Shown piece after piece: positions 16,339 to 25,916 of a stretch of DNA of 64,000 nt. The stretch comes from Thermodesulfomicrobium sp. WS (GTDB taxonomy: Bacteria; Desulfobacterota; Desulfovibrionia; Desulfovibrionales; Desulfomicrobiaceae). The stretch covers positions 1,550,001 to 1,614,000 of the forward strand of contig NZ_AP027130.1 in assembly GCF_027925145.1 (NCBI RefSeq), read 5' to 3'. The notes under the pieces were generated by a model. The model saw only the letters and a list, made by a program, of their open reading frames with translations. It was not told the origin of the DNA and ran no database searches. Numbering within the stretch: position 1 is the first letter of the stretch; each line of letters starts with the position of its first letter. A program made the translations under genes and the position numbers.

Positions 16339-18756
16339 TTATGCCTTCGAGAAGGAAGCCATGAGCGCATCAGCCAAGCGCACTGCGGCAACGGCGTCGG
16401 CGCTATAGCCATCAGCGCCGATGCGGTCCGCAAAGCTTTGGGTCACCACGGCGCCGCCGACCATAATGCGGAGGTTGAGTCCGCGCTCGCGCACTAAACG
16501 CACCGTATCTTCCATACGCACCATCGTTGTGGTCATGAGCGCGGAAAGCCCAATGATGTGGGCGCCATGTTCTTGCGCCGCGTCCACGATACGCTGGGCC
16601 GGAACGTCTTTTCCAAGGTCGATGACCGTATAGCCATGGTTGCGCAGCATAAGGCACACGATATTTTTGCCGATGTCATGGATGTCTCCTTCCACGGTGG
16701 CCATGACCACGATACCTTTGGTGGCGCCGGCGTCCTGGGTGAGCAAGTGCCGGATGGCGGCAAAGCCCGTTTGCATGGTCTCCGCGGACTGCAACAATTG
16801 CGGCAGGAAATATTCCTTGCGCTCGTATTTTTCTCCCACCCGCATGATGGCGGGGATCATCTCCTCGTGCACCAGGGCAAAGGGATCGGCGCCTGCGTCG
16901 ATGCGGGAAAGCAAAAGCGAGGCGATGGTCTCGCTTTTGCCCTGCACAATGGCCTGGCCCACCGGCGTCAAGCCATCGGCGCCATCGCCCTTGAGGGCGC
17001 CTTCCGGGGAAGGGGCAGCCGCTCCGCTTCCAGGCTGCCAAGCGGCGTAGCGCTCAATGAAGCGTCCTGCTTGCGCGTCGCGGCCCAAGAGCACCTCTGA
17101 AGCGGCCAGGGCCTCCTGCAAGCGAGCGCTTCCCGGGTTGGCGATACACGAAGCAAGCCCCGCCCCCAACGCCATGGTGAGGAATGCGGCGTTGACCAGT
17201 TCCCGGGCCGGGAGCCCAAAAGAGATATTGGAAAGGCCCAAGGTGCACGGAAGGCCCAAACGCCGGCAATGGGCAATGACCTCCAGGCAGGCCCGGGCGG
17301 CCTGCGGCTTGGAAGACACCGTGAGCGCCAGGGCGTCCACGAGGATAAGATGCCGGGGAAGCCCCAGGGCCATGGCTTTTTCCAGCAAGGCGTCGATGAT
17401 GGCGATGCGGTCCGCCGCCTCCACGGGCAGCTTTTTGCCCTGCAGCGGCAAGAGGATACACGGCGCGCCAAAGTCCCGGCACAGGGGCGCCAAAAGCTCC
17501 ATGCGCCCGGGCTCGCCGCTGATGGAGTTGATGAGCGGCGAGGCGGGATAGCTCTCCAAGCCCCGACGCAGGGCTTCGGCATTGCTGGAGTCAAGACACA
17601 GCGGCGTGGGCAAGCGACGCGACACCGCCTCCACCACAGCAGGCAGCATCCATTCCTCGTTCACCATGGGGGCTCCCACGTTGATATCGAGGATATCCGC
17701 CCCCTGATCCACCTGCGCTTCCGCCAGGGCCACAGCGCGTCCAACAGCGCCGCTTTGCAGGTCCGCCGTAAGATCCGCCTTGCCTGTGGGGTTGATGCGT
17801 TCGCCGATGATGCGGCAGGGGCTTTCCAGGTCCACCACCACGGCCTCGGCCCGTGAGGTCACGGCAAGACGGGGACGCACCCTGGGCCGAGATACCGTGC
17901 ACCCGGCAAGTGCGCGAGCAAGAGCTTGGATATGCGCCGGGGTCGTGCCACAGCAACCGCCCAAGGCCAGGATGCCTTCCTCGGCCAAGGGCGCCAGCGC
18001 CTCGGCAAAAGGGCTGGGAGCCAGCCGAAACACCGTGGTGCCGTCCACCAACTCGGGCAAGCCCGCATTGGGCTCGATGAGTACCGGCATGGCCGCCACC
18101 TGCAGAAGGCGTCGGGCTACGGCCACCAGGGCTTCGGGGCCGGCGCTGCAGTTGGAGCCCAGCAAATCCACACCCATGGCGTTCATGGTATGGGCAAAGA
18201 CCTCGGGAGTGGTGCCGGTCAGGCTCACCCCGTCTTCAAAAGTCATGGACACGCCCACCGGCAGATCCGTGACTTCCCGCGCAGCCACCACCACCGCCCG
18301 CGCCTCGGCCAGGTCGAACTGCGTCTCCGCCAAGATGAAGTCCACCCCACCGTCCACCAGCCCCTCAATCTGCTCCCGAAACGCGGCCACCACCTCCCGA
18401 AAGGGCGTGGGGCCCAGCGGTGCGATCATGGTCCCGGTGGGGCCGACGCTGCCCGCCACGAATACCCCATCCCCGACGGCACAGCGGGCCATGGCCGCCA
18501 AACGGGCGTTGGCATCCCGCACCGAGATGCCAGCAGGCAGCTTGAATCTGCTCGCACCAAAGGTATTGGTGGTCACCACCTCTGCCCCGCTGGCGGCGTA
18601 CTCCCGGTGGATGGACTGCACCACATCCGGGTGGGCAAGACCAAAAATCTCGGGCGACTGCCCGGGTTGCAAGCCCCTGGCCTGGAGCAGGCTGCCCATG
18701 CCTCCATCGAAGACAATGGGGCGGGGGACACTCAGTCGTTTCCGAAAGGCGTGCAT
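16339..18756 (-). CDS. metH: Cobalamin-dependent methionine synthase lacking the reactivation domain
   Basis: The 805-residue protein contains three of the four MetH modules: homocysteine S-methyltransferase (about 1-290, zinc cysteines in GSNCSAGPEA and GGCCGTTPAHI), pterin-binding domain for methyltetrahydrofolate (about 310-560, GERINPTGK, DINVGAP) and the cobalamin cap and Rossmann domain (about 590-805, cobalt-ligand motif GDIHDIGKN). The C-terminal SAM-dependent reactivation domain of E. coli MetH (about 1227 residues) is missing and the stop follows directly after the B12 domain. Truncated MetH of this form is known in Thermotoga and many anaerobes, where a separate reactivase is used. 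No reactivase gene is seen here. The start is chosen at the homologous N-terminus; the frame remains open further upstream. Confidence 0.93.
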   Translation of the reverse strand: MHAFRKRLSVPRPIVFDGGMGSLLQARGLQPGQSPEIFGLAHPDVVQSIHREYAASGAEVVTTNTFGASRFKLPAGISVRDANARLAAMARCAVGDGVFVAGSVGPTGTMIAPLGPTPFREVVAAFREQIEGLVDGGVDFILAETQFDLAEARAVVVAAREVTDLPVGVSMTFEDGVSLTGTTPEVFAHTMNAMGVDLLGSNCSAGPEALVAVARRLLQVAAMPVLIEPNAGLPELVDGTTVFRLAPSPFAEALAPLAEEGILALGGCCGTTPAHIQALARALAGCTVSRPRVRPRLAVTSRAEAVVVDLESPCRIIGERINPTGKADLTADLQSGAVGRAVALAEAQVDQGADILDINVGAPMVNEEWMLPAVVEAVSRRLPTPLCLDSSNAEALRRGLESYPASPLINSISGEPGRMELLAPLCRDFGAPCILLPLQGKKLPVEAADRIAIIDALLEKAMALGLPRHLILVDALALTVSSKPQAARACLEVIAHCRRLGLPCTLGLSNISFGLPARELVNAAFLTMALGAGLASCIANPGSARLQEALAASEVLLGRDAQAGRFIERYAAWQPGSGAAAPSPEGALKGDGADGLTPVGQAIVQGKSETIASLLLSRIDAGADPFALVHEEMIPAIMRVGEKYERKEYFLPQLLQSAETMQTGFAAIRHLLTQDAGATKGIVVMATVEGDIHDIGKNIVCLMLRNHGYTVIDLGKDVPAQRIVDAAQEHGAHIIGLSALMTTTMVRMEDTVRLVRERGLNLRIMVGGAVVTQSFADRIGADGYSADAVAAVRLADALMASFSKA

Positions 18757-18956
18757 GCCAAACCTCGCACACAAATTTTTCCGAAAAGGCATCTGCCGAA
18801 AAAGCGGCGCAACGCTAGGGAAAAACGCGCCAAAACACAAACAGCAAACGCCCCGCTCTCCCACAAGAGGGCATTTCGGGCCTTGCCATTTGCCGCGCTC
18901 TTGCGGATGATTGGCTTTTGCCGCGCACCCCAACCCGACCCACTTCGTGGATCATC

Positions 18957-19991
18957 ATGAGCACTCAGGTCACCGAGCCCGAAATCGTCGAAATCGCCGA
19001 CCCGGAAATCCTCGTGGACTCCTTGGTGGAAGAATCCATCGAGGACACCGATGCCATGGAGGAGCACACGGACCCGTTTCCCCAGGGAGAGCTTGCGCTG
19101 CTTTCCCCAAGTGCTCTCGTGCCCCGGGATCGCGCCCTTGATCCGCTGGCGCTCTACCTGCAAGAAATCAAAAAGTTCCAGCCACTCACTCCGGAAGAAG
19201 AATTCGAACTCGCCCGGCGCTACCGCGACGAACACGACGAAAAAGCCGCCTTCACCCTCATCACCGCCAATCTCCGGCTGGTGGTGCGCATTGCCATGGA
19301 CTTTCAGCGCCGCTGGATGAAAAACGTCCTCGACCTCATCCAGGAGGGCAACATCGGGCTCATCAAGGCCGTGCAAAAATTCGATCCCGACAAGGGCATC
19401 AAGTTTTCCTACTACGCCGCTTTTTGGATCAAGGCGTACATTCTCAAGTTCATCATGGACAATTGGCGCATGGTCAAAATTGGCACCACCCAGGCCCAGC
19501 GCAAGTTGTTCTATAATTTGAGCAAAGAGCGGCAGCGCCTCCAATCCCTGGGCTATGACCCCGACACCAGCACCATGGCCAAAAACCTCCAGGTCTCGGA
19601 AGCGGACATCGTGGAAATGGGCCAACGGCTCGGACAAAACGACCTCTCCTTGGACATGCAGGTCGGCGACGACTCCGACTCCACCCCGCTGGACTTCATC
19701 CCCGCCCTGGAAGCCCACGTGGAAGACCGCATGGCCAGTGAGGAAATGAGCGAGCTCTTGCTGCACAACATCGAAGCGCTCAAGGCAGAGCTCAACGACA
19801 AGGAGCGGGACATCCTCGAATCGCGGCTGCTGGCAGAAACACCGGTAACCCTTCGGGAAATCGGTGAAAAATACGGAATCACCCGGGAACGGGTGCGACA
19901 AATCGAGGCCCGTTTGCTGCAAAAGATCAAAGAACGCATGCAGCAGACCATCCACGATTTTTCCGAAGAGTGGATCCATGAATCGCGATGA
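18957..19991 (+). CDS. rpoH: RNA polymerase sigma-32 factor (RpoH)
   Basis: The 344-residue protein is a group 3-like sigma factor with regions 1.2 through 4.2. The RpoH box QRKLFYNLSKERQR, specific to heat-shock sigma factors, is intact. Region 2 carries NLRLVVRIAMDF and DLIQEGNIGLIKAVQKFDPDKG, and region 4.2 has GITRERVRQIEARLLQKIK. It directs RNA polymerase to heat-shock promoters. An acidic N-terminal extension of about 60 residues precedes region 1.2. The ATG at 18957 is preferred over an upstream in-frame ATG lacking conservation. Its end overlaps the HD-domain gene by 14 bases, making it the first gene of a long operon. Confidence 0.94.
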   Translation: MSTQVTEPEIVEIADPEILVDSLVEESIEDTDAMEEHTDPFPQGELALLSPSALVPRDRALDPLALYLQEIKKFQPLTPEEEFELARRYRDEHDEKAAFTLITANLRLVVRIAMDFQRRWMKNVLDLIQEGNIGLIKAVQKFDPDKGIKFSYYAAFWIKAYILKFIMDNWRMVKIGTTQAQRKLFYNLSKERQRLQSLGYDPDTSTMAKNLQVSEADIVEMGQRLGQNDLSLDMQVGDDSDSTPLDFIPALEAHVEDRMASEEMSELLLHNIEALKAELNDKERDILESRLLAETPVTLREIGEKYGITRERVRQIEARLLQKIKERMQQTIHDFSEEWIHESR

Positions 19992-20733
19992 CATCTTAGC
20001 GCGTCTCAAAACCGAGAGCGCCGCGCTCCTGCCCGAAAGCCCCCCGACGTTTTACCGGGATTTTGAGGCAGAACTCGCCTGGGCGCGGGAGACCTTTTTC
20101 ACCCATCCCCTGGCGCTGCGCTGCCAGGACGATGTGCTGCCGTTCCTCAACGACCGCTACGGGCACGGCACCACCCACGCCAAGAAAGTGGCCATCGAAG
20201 CCGGGGCCATTGCCTTGGCCGAAGGGCTGCCGCTCGGCATCATGGAGGCCAGACACTTGGGATTACTGGCGATTTTGGCAGGACTCCTGCACGACACCTG
20301 CCGCCTGGAAGGCGATCACGCCCATCGCGGGGCAGACCTCGCGCACGTGATCTTGCGGGATTACCCCCTCACGGACGAGCACCGCACCATGGTGGCCGAG
20401 GCCATCCGCTGCCACGAAGCCTTTTGCGACGTTCCCCTGCCGCTGGATGAAGCAGCGCGCATCGTGGCCGGCGCCCTCTATGACGCGGACAAATTCCGCT
20501 GGGGCCCGGACAATTTCGTCACCACACTGTGGGAGATCTGCAACTATCAAGAATGGGACATCTGCCAGATTGCGGACCGCTTTCCCGCAGGTCTCCAAGT
20601 CATCGAATCCATCCGCGACACGTTCCGCACCCCCACCGGACAGATCTATGGCCCGGAATTCATCGACCTGGGCCTCGTCATGGGCAAGCATTTGTATCAA
20701 AAAATCCAACACTATTGTGGAAGAGCATCGTGA
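19978..20733 (+). CDS. HD-domain phosphohydrolase-like protein
   Basis: The 251-residue soluble protein has an HD metal-binding core (HGTTHAKKVA, LLHDTCRLEGDHAHRGADLA, RCHEAF, DADKFRWG), characteristic of metal-dependent phosphohydrolases acting on nucleotides or related phosphate esters. The substrate is unknown. The ATG lies inside the last codons of rpoH, and the stop overlaps the GTG of the next gene, so translation is probably coupled on both sides. A role in stress nucleotide turnover is suggested only by the rpoH neighbour. Confidence 0.82.
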   Translation: MNRDDILARLKTESAALLPESPPTFYRDFEAELAWARETFFTHPLALRCQDDVLPFLNDRYGHGTTHAKKVAIEAGAIALAEGLPLGIMEARHLGLLAILAGLLHDTCRLEGDHAHRGADLAHVILRDYPLTDEHRTMVAEAIRCHEAFCDVPLPLDEAARIVAGALYDADKFRWGPDNFVTTLWEICNYQEWDICQIADRFPAGLQVIESIRDTFRTPTGQIYGPEFIDLGLVMGKHLYQKIQHYCGRAS

Positions 20734-22409
20734 ATCTTCGTTCGTCTCTGCCTGCCCTCCTGATGACACTGTTGACTGCAAGCGCCTGCAGCCCCCGCGC
20801 ATCGCTGCCGCCGCTGCCTCCCGCCCCCATGTCCGCCGAGGCGCAATCCATCTACCGCCTCCTTTTGGCGGATCGATTGGTCCAAGACGGCCAGCCGGAG
20901 AAGGCCATGGAGGTTTTGCGGGAGCTCATCGACTCCCAACCGACGGAAGAACTCTACCTGGAGTTCGCTACCCTCGCCTGGCGTCTGAATCGCTTTGCCG
21001 AGGCATTGAACGCCTTGGCTGAAGCAGTGCAACGCTATCCCCAAAGCCGTAATGTACGCATGGCCCAGGCCCGGGCCCTGGCCACCCGGGGGCGCCACGA
21101 GGACGCGGCCCTCACCCTGAGTGAATACCTCGCTCTGCATCCTGACGATGTCGAAGTGCGGACCCAGGCAGCAGCGCACTTTCTCGATGCCGCTCAGCCC
21201 CGCAAGGCGATCGAAATCCTCGCCCCGATTCCCCGGGACAAACGCGACGCCCGCTATTATTTTCTCCAGGGCAAGGCCTTGATCCGCCAGGGTCAGATCA
21301 GCAAAGGCATCGTCCAGCTGGAAGAAGCCGCGGGGCTCAACCCAGATGCGGAAGAAATCTGGATCGAGATGGCCCTTGCCTATGAGCGCCAAGGCAATCT
21401 CCAAGAGGCCGAACGCATCCTGAGTGAACTCGTGCGCCTCGGCAAAGGCGGCGATCCCTTGGTCATGCACCTTCTCGAGCTCAACGTACGGCTCAAAAAT
21501 CCGGATAAGGGGCTGGCGGTCTTTCTCGAGACCATGCCCTCCCAGGAGACGATCCTCGATGGGGTGCATTTTCTCATCGATCAGGAGCTGTTCGACCACG
21601 CCGCCACCTTGCTCGAATCCATCATCTCGCAGGGGGAGCCATCCCCGGAGGTCCGGCTCACCTGGGGCTTCTTGGAGGCCAAACGCCGTAACCACGCCCA
21701 TGCCCTGGAAATTCTCGCCCCCATCCCGGAAGACGGCCCTCTGGGCGTGCGGACGGTCTCGCTGCGCCTGCTCATCCTTCAGGACATGGGCAAGGTGGAC
21801 GAAGCCGAGGCCCAAGCCCGCGATGCCGTACGCCGCTTTCCTCAAGAGCCCAGCCTCCGGGTCATCTTGGCCAATATCCTCGAAGACGCCCAAAACGTAC
21901 AGGAAGCAGAAGAAGTTTTGCGCCGCGGCCTTGAGCAGGCGCCCGACTCGCCCCAACTCCTCTACCGCCTCGGCATGCTTCTGGACGAAAGCGGGCGCAA
22001 GGCCGAGGCCATGGAGGTCATGGAGCGCCTCATCGCCACCCATTCCGATCATGCCGACGCGCTCAACTACGTGGGCTACAGCCTGGCTGAAGAAGGCCGG
22101 GACTTGGAGCGGGCGGAAAAGCTCATCCGTTCCGCCCTGGCGCAGGAACCCACCAATGGCTATTTTCTGGATTCCCTCGCCTGGGTGCTGTTCCGCCAAG
22201 GCCGCCTCAAGCTCGCTTGGACGGAGATCCAGCGGGCAGTGGCCGTGGTGGATGACCCCATCATCTGGGAGCATTACGGGGATATCGCCGCTGCCCTGGG
22301 TCTGTACCCCCAGGCGCGGCACGGGTACACCCAGGCGCTGCGCCTGCAGTCCAAAAATGCAAAGGCCATTCATGCCAAGCTCCGCGCCCTTGGCGGAGGG
22401 CCCCGATGA
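20730..22409 (+). CDS. TPR-repeat lipoprotein
   Basis: The 559-residue protein begins with a lipoprotein-type signal ending at a cysteine near residue 20 (LLTASAC) and continues with about a dozen tetratricopeptide repeats through to the C-terminus. The start is a GTG overlapping the HD gene stop (GTGA) with a GGAAGAG ribosome site. The lipobox is weak at position -3, so lipidation is likely but not certain. Such TPR lipoproteins act as periplasmic or outer-membrane assembly scaffolds. The next gene encodes another lipoprotein, so the two may work together. Confidence 0.82.
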   Translation: MNLRSSLPALLMTLLTASACSPRASLPPLPPAPMSAEAQSIYRLLLADRLVQDGQPEKAMEVLRELIDSQPTEELYLEFATLAWRLNRFAEALNALAEAVQRYPQSRNVRMAQARALATRGRHEDAALTLSEYLALHPDDVEVRTQAAAHFLDAAQPRKAIEILAPIPRDKRDARYYFLQGKALIRQGQISKGIVQLEEAAGLNPDAEEIWIEMALAYERQGNLQEAERILSELVRLGKGGDPLVMHLLELNVRLKNPDKGLAVFLETMPSQETILDGVHFLIDQELFDHAATLLESIISQGEPSPEVRLTWGFLEAKRRNHAHALEILAPIPEDGPLGVRTVSLRLLILQDMGKVDEAEAQARDAVRRFPQEPSLRVILANILEDAQNVQEAEEVLRRGLEQAPDSPQLLYRLGMLLDESGRKAEAMEVMERLIATHSDHADALNYVGYSLAEEGRDLERAEKLIRSALAQEPTNGYFLDSLAWVLFRQGRLKLAWTEIQRAVAVVDDPIIWEHYGDIAAALGLYPQARHGYTQALRLQSKNAKAIHAKLRALGGGPR

Positions 22410-23131
22410 GATGGGCAGTGGTGATCGTCTGTCTGCTGGTGGGCTGCGCACCCCGGCTGACCCCGCAAGACCACGAGGCGGCGACCCGTCTTTGGCTGCG
22501 CCTGCACCCGCCGACGGCGGTCTCCTTTTCCGCCCATCTTTCCGTCCATGTGAACACCCCCACCACTGCGGGCCGGGTACTGGTGGAGCTGACCGGAGAT
22601 CCCCAAGAACGTCTGCTGCTCACCATCAGCTCCTCGGTGGGCTCGGTCTTGGCCTTGGTGGAAGAAACCCCGAACCACGTGCAGGTGTACGTTCCGGAGC
22701 GCAACGTGCTCTACATATCCCATGACCCGCGCGCAGTGCTTCCTGCCCAAGGCATCCCCCTGCCCCTGACCCTTGCCCAGCTTGCCCGGCTCCTCCAGGG
22801 CGATTGGGGATCCGTGCTCCCGGATACTTTTCTGCGCGCGCACCACCGCGACGGAGGGATGGAATTCCTCCTGGCATCGGGGCCCTTCCAACGTCTGCGC
22901 ATGGCCTTGGACGGCTCGCAGGTGTACGCCGAAGGCCACGACGGGCTGACCCTGGAGGCTGGGGCCCTGGAGCCGCAAACCCAGCGCTTCACCCGGTTGC
23001 ATTTTGCTTCCCCAGAGGGAAGCGCCGTCCTCCGCGTCAAAGACCTCGTATCCCATACGCCGTTGCCTGCCCCTCTGACCGTCCCGGCCTCGGCACGGCG
23101 GGAACCACTACCTTCCAAGGAGATGCCATGA
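22406..23131 (+). CDS. Lipoprotein with LolB-like fold, function unknown
   Basis: The 241-residue product starts with a clear lipoprotein signal (MRWAVVIVCLLVGC, cysteine at 14) and then a beta-rich domain that resembles LolB/DUF4292 outer-membrane lipoproteins in layout (AHLSVHVNTPTTAGRVLVEL, followed by repeating hydrophobic strands). LolB itself inserts lipoproteins in the outer membrane; the similarity is too weak to claim that function. The gene overlaps the TPR lipoprotein stop (ATGA) and the next start (ATGA), so all three are coupled. Confidence 0.7.
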   Translation: MRWAVVIVCLLVGCAPRLTPQDHEAATRLWLRLHPPTAVSFSAHLSVHVNTPTTAGRVLVELTGDPQERLLLTISSSVGSVLALVEETPNHVQVYVPERNVLYISHDPRAVLPAQGIPLPLTLAQLARLLQGDWGSVLPDTFLRAHHRDGGMEFLLASGPFQRLRMALDGSQVYAEGHDGLTLEAGALEPQTQRFTRLHFASPEGSAVLRVKDLVSHTPLPAPLTVPASARREPLPSKEMP

Positions 23132-23454
23132 ACGACGTCCTCACCACCATCCTCAAGGGGCTGCGCCTGCTCTGGGCCCAGACCCATTGGACCCTCATCG
23201 CCTGGATGCGCCAGCGGGAAATCGCAGGCTTGCGCAAACGCCTCCACGAGGAATACCTGCAGGTGGGCAAAACTGCGCACACCACGTGGAAGGCCGGCTC
23301 CAGCCTGGACCTCAGTTCCGGCGAGGTTGCCCTGGCCCTGCGGCAGGTGGATTTTCTCCTGGACGAAATCCGCCATCTGGAAGACGCGCTTGCCGAGGAA
23401 AAACAGCGCTTTTTCCAGGAAAAAGGCTTGAATGTCCCACCGCAAAGTGAGTAA
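23128..23454 (+). CDS. Small coiled-coil protein, function unknown
   Basis: The 108-residue protein has an amphipathic N-terminal helix (LTTILKGLRLLWAQTHWTLIAWMRQ) and a charged C-terminal helix (VDFLLDEIRHLEDALAEEKQRFF) likely to form a coiled coil. It has no cysteine. The AAGGAG ribosome site and ATGA overlap with the upstream gene support expression. No family is recognised. It sits between the lipoprotein genes and rpiB. Confidence 0.7.
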   Translation: MNDVLTTILKGLRLLWAQTHWTLIAWMRQREIAGLRKRLHEEYLQVGKTAHTTWKAGSSLDLSSGEVALALRQVDFLLDEIRHLEDALAEEKQRFFQEKGLNVPPQSE

Positions 23455-23458
23455 TCCC

Positions 23459-23899
23459 ATGCATATCGTTCTCGGTTCCGATCACGCGGGCTTTGCCCTC
23501 AAAAACCTGCTCAAGGCCCATATGGAATCTTTGGGACACCACGTGGACGACGTGGGTACCCATAGCCAGACCAGTTGCGACTACCCGGACATCGCTGCGG
23601 CTGTGGCCAAAAAAGTGCAAGCCGGCGATTGCCTCGGGATTCTGGTATGCGGCTCCGGGGTTGGCATGTCCATGGCCGCCAATCGCTTCCCCGGCGTGCG
23701 GGCCGCCCTGTGCACCAACGAATACCTGGCGCGCATGAGCCGCCTGCACAACAACGCCAATGTGCTCTGTCTGGGCGAGCGGATCATCGGTGTGGATCTC
23801 GCCAAGGCCATCGCCGAGGTCTTCGTGTCCACCGCCTTCGAGGGCGGCCGGCATTTGCGCCGCATCGAAGCCATAGAACGATTCACCACCACCCTCTAA
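23459..23899 (+). CDS. rpiB: Ribose-5-phosphate isomerase B
   Basis: The 146-residue enzyme interconverts ribose 5-phosphate and ribulose 5-phosphate in the non-oxidative pentose phosphate pathway. Family motifs are GSDHAGFALKN at the N-terminus, CDYPDIA, and the active-site segment CGSGVGMSMAANRFPGVRAALC with catalytic cysteine. The ATG at 23459 matches the family start exactly; an ATG nine codons upstream is inside the previous gene. It precedes tkt by 17 bases, so the two act in the same pathway and probably the same transcript. Confidence 0.94.
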   Translation: MHIVLGSDHAGFALKNLLKAHMESLGHHVDDVGTHSQTSCDYPDIAAAVAKKVQAGDCLGILVCGSGVGMSMAANRFPGVRAALCTNEYLARMSRLHNNANVLCLGERIIGVDLAKAIAEVFVSTAFEGGRHLRRIEAIERFTTTL

Positions 23900-23916
23900 C
23901 CCTACCGGTTTTCCTC

Positions 23917-25905
23917 ATGACCACTTCCTCTTCTGCCTTGGATCTTCGTTGTGTGTCCGTCCTCAAGGGTTTGGTGCTCGATACCGTCCACCGGGCCAAG
24001 TCCGGACATCCAGGCGGCGCCCTCTCGTCAGCGGACTTTGCCTACGTCCTCTTCCAGCGTTTCTTGAACTTCGATCCGGACGACGCCACCTGGTGGAACC
24101 GGGATCGGTTTGTGCTCTCCGCAGGCCACGAGTCCGCCCTGCTCTATGGCTTGCTCACCCTCGCCGGCTTCCTTTCCGTGGAGGACCTCAAAGCGTTCCG
24201 GCAATGGCACAGCCGCACTCCCGGACACCCGGAGCACGGGCTCACCCCCGGCGTCGAGGCCACCACCGGCCCCCTGGGTCAAGGTCTTGCCATGGCGGTG
24301 GGCATGGCCGTAGCCGAGGCCGTGGTGCGCCACTTCACCCACCCCGATTTCACCAACCATTGGACGTACGTGCTCGCTTCTGACGGCGACCTGCAAGAAC
24401 CCGTGGCCTTGGGCGCGGCAGCGGTGGCCGGACGCGTGGGTCTTGGGCGGCTCATCGTCTTCTACGACAGCAACAAGATCCAGCTCGCCGGGCCCACCGA
24501 GCGCAGCGACGCCACAGACTACGCGGCTGTTTTTGGCGCCATGGGCTGGCACGTGCAGGACATCGACGGGCACGACCATCAGGCCATCGCCGCGGCCATC
24601 ACCGCGGCCCAAGCCGAAACCACCCGGCCCTCGCTCATCATCGGCCACACCACCATGGCCAAGGGATGCGCCACCATGGAAGGCAGCGCCGATACCCACG
24701 GCGCCCCCTTGCCGGAAGACGAACTGCGCTGCACCAAGGCCCGCCTGGGACTCCCTGAAGAAACCCCCTTCTTCCTCCCCGAAGAAGTCGTCACCCACTT
24801 CCGTTCCCGCCACCCCGAACTTCGCGCCCTGCGCGCTGCCTGGAACGCCCGCCGCGACGCCCTCCTGGCCGACGCCACGACCGCTGCGCGCCTGCGCGAG
24901 GTGCAAACCCCGGTGTGGGAGCGCCGCTTGACGTGGCCCACCTTCGAAGCCTCCGGCTCGGTGGCGACACGCAAGGCCTTTGGCGCCTGCCTCATGGCCC
25001 TTGCCGACCAGCTTCCCCTGCTCGTCGGCGGATCGGCGGACCTCGACCCTTCCAACCAAACCGCCAAGTTCCGGGACACCTACGGCGTCTTCCACGCCCA
25101 AGACAACCCCAAAGGCCGCAACATCTGCTTCGGCGTGCGCGAATTCCCCATGGCCGCCATGCTCAACGGCATGGCCCTGCATGGCGGGGTCGTGCCCTTT
25201 GGCGCCACCTTCCTGGTGTTCTCGGATTACGCGCGCAACGCCATCCGCATGTCCGCCCTCCAGGAACTGCCGGTGCTCCACGTCTTTACCCATGACTCCT
25301 TCTTCGTGGGCGAAGACGGCCCCACCCACCAGCCGGTGGAGCACCTCTGGTCGCTGCGTCTGATCCCCAACCTGCTCGTCTTCCGGCCTGCCGACGCCCG
25401 AGAAACCGCAGCCTGTATGGCCGTTGCCCTGCGCCAGAAATCCCGGCCATCGGTCTTTGCCTTCACCCGCCAGGGGCTGCCGGTGCTCGACCACATCCCG
25501 CAGGAAGAGTTCGAAGCGCACGTGGCACGCGGCGGCTACATCCTTTGGGAGCCCCACGACCGCCCCGTGGAAGTCATCGTCATCGCCACGGGCTCCGAAG
25601 TGTCCCTGGCCGTGGAAGTGGTAAGGCGCGTGCCGGAGATCGGCGTGCGCGTCGTCTCCATGCCCTGCGTGGAGCTCTTCGACGAGCAGCCCGAGGACTA
25701 TCGCCGCACGGTGCTGCCGGAGACCATCACCCGCCGCATCGCCGTGGAGGCAGGGTGCACGGCGCCGTGGTTCAAATATGTCGGTCCGCATGGCCGCGTC
25801 CTGGGGCTGGATCATTTCGGCGCCTCGGCCCCGGCCAAAGTCCTCCAGGAACGTTACGGCTTTACCCCGGAAAACCTCGCCCGCATCATCGCCGAAACCC
25901 GCTAG
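23917..25905 (+). CDS. tkt: Transketolase
   Basis: The 662-residue enzyme transfers two-carbon units between sugar phosphates using thiamine diphosphate and magnesium. The N-terminal domain shows KSGHPGGALSSADF, LSAGHESALLYGL and the thiamine-binding GDGDLQEPVALGAAAVAG-type motif with SDGDLQE and NKIQLAG. The pyrimidine domain carries GVREFPMAAMLNGMALHGG with the catalytic glutamate, and FTHDSFFVGEDGPTHQPVEHL. Length is normal. It lies between rpiB and glpX, which share its substrates. Confidence 0.97.
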   Translation: MTTSSSALDLRCVSVLKGLVLDTVHRAKSGHPGGALSSADFAYVLFQRFLNFDPDDATWWNRDRFVLSAGHESALLYGLLTLAGFLSVEDLKAFRQWHSRTPGHPEHGLTPGVEATTGPLGQGLAMAVGMAVAEAVVRHFTHPDFTNHWTYVLASDGDLQEPVALGAAAVAGRVGLGRLIVFYDSNKIQLAGPTERSDATDYAAVFGAMGWHVQDIDGHDHQAIAAAITAAQAETTRPSLIIGHTTMAKGCATMEGSADTHGAPLPEDELRCTKARLGLPEETPFFLPEEVVTHFRSRHPELRALRAAWNARRDALLADATTAARLREVQTPVWERRLTWPTFEASGSVATRKAFGACLMALADQLPLLVGGSADLDPSNQTAKFRDTYGVFHAQDNPKGRNICFGVREFPMAAMLNGMALHGGVVPFGATFLVFSDYARNAIRMSALQELPVLHVFTHDSFFVGEDGPTHQPVEHLWSLRLIPNLLVFRPADARETAACMAVALRQKSRPSVFAFTRQGLPVLDHIPQEEFEAHVARGGYILWEPHDRPVEVIVIATGSEVSLAVEVVRRVPEIGVRVVSMPCVELFDEQPEDYRRTVLPETITRRIAVEAGCTAPWFKYVGPHGRVLGLDHFGASAPAKVLQERYGFTPENLARIIAETR

Positions 25906-25916
25906 GAGAAAGCCCC

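Noticed and set aside
18757-18956. Riboswitch (SAM or cobalamin) upstream of metH
   Set aside because: I could not find the conserved cores by eye in the 200-base spacer; a covariance search would be decisive.
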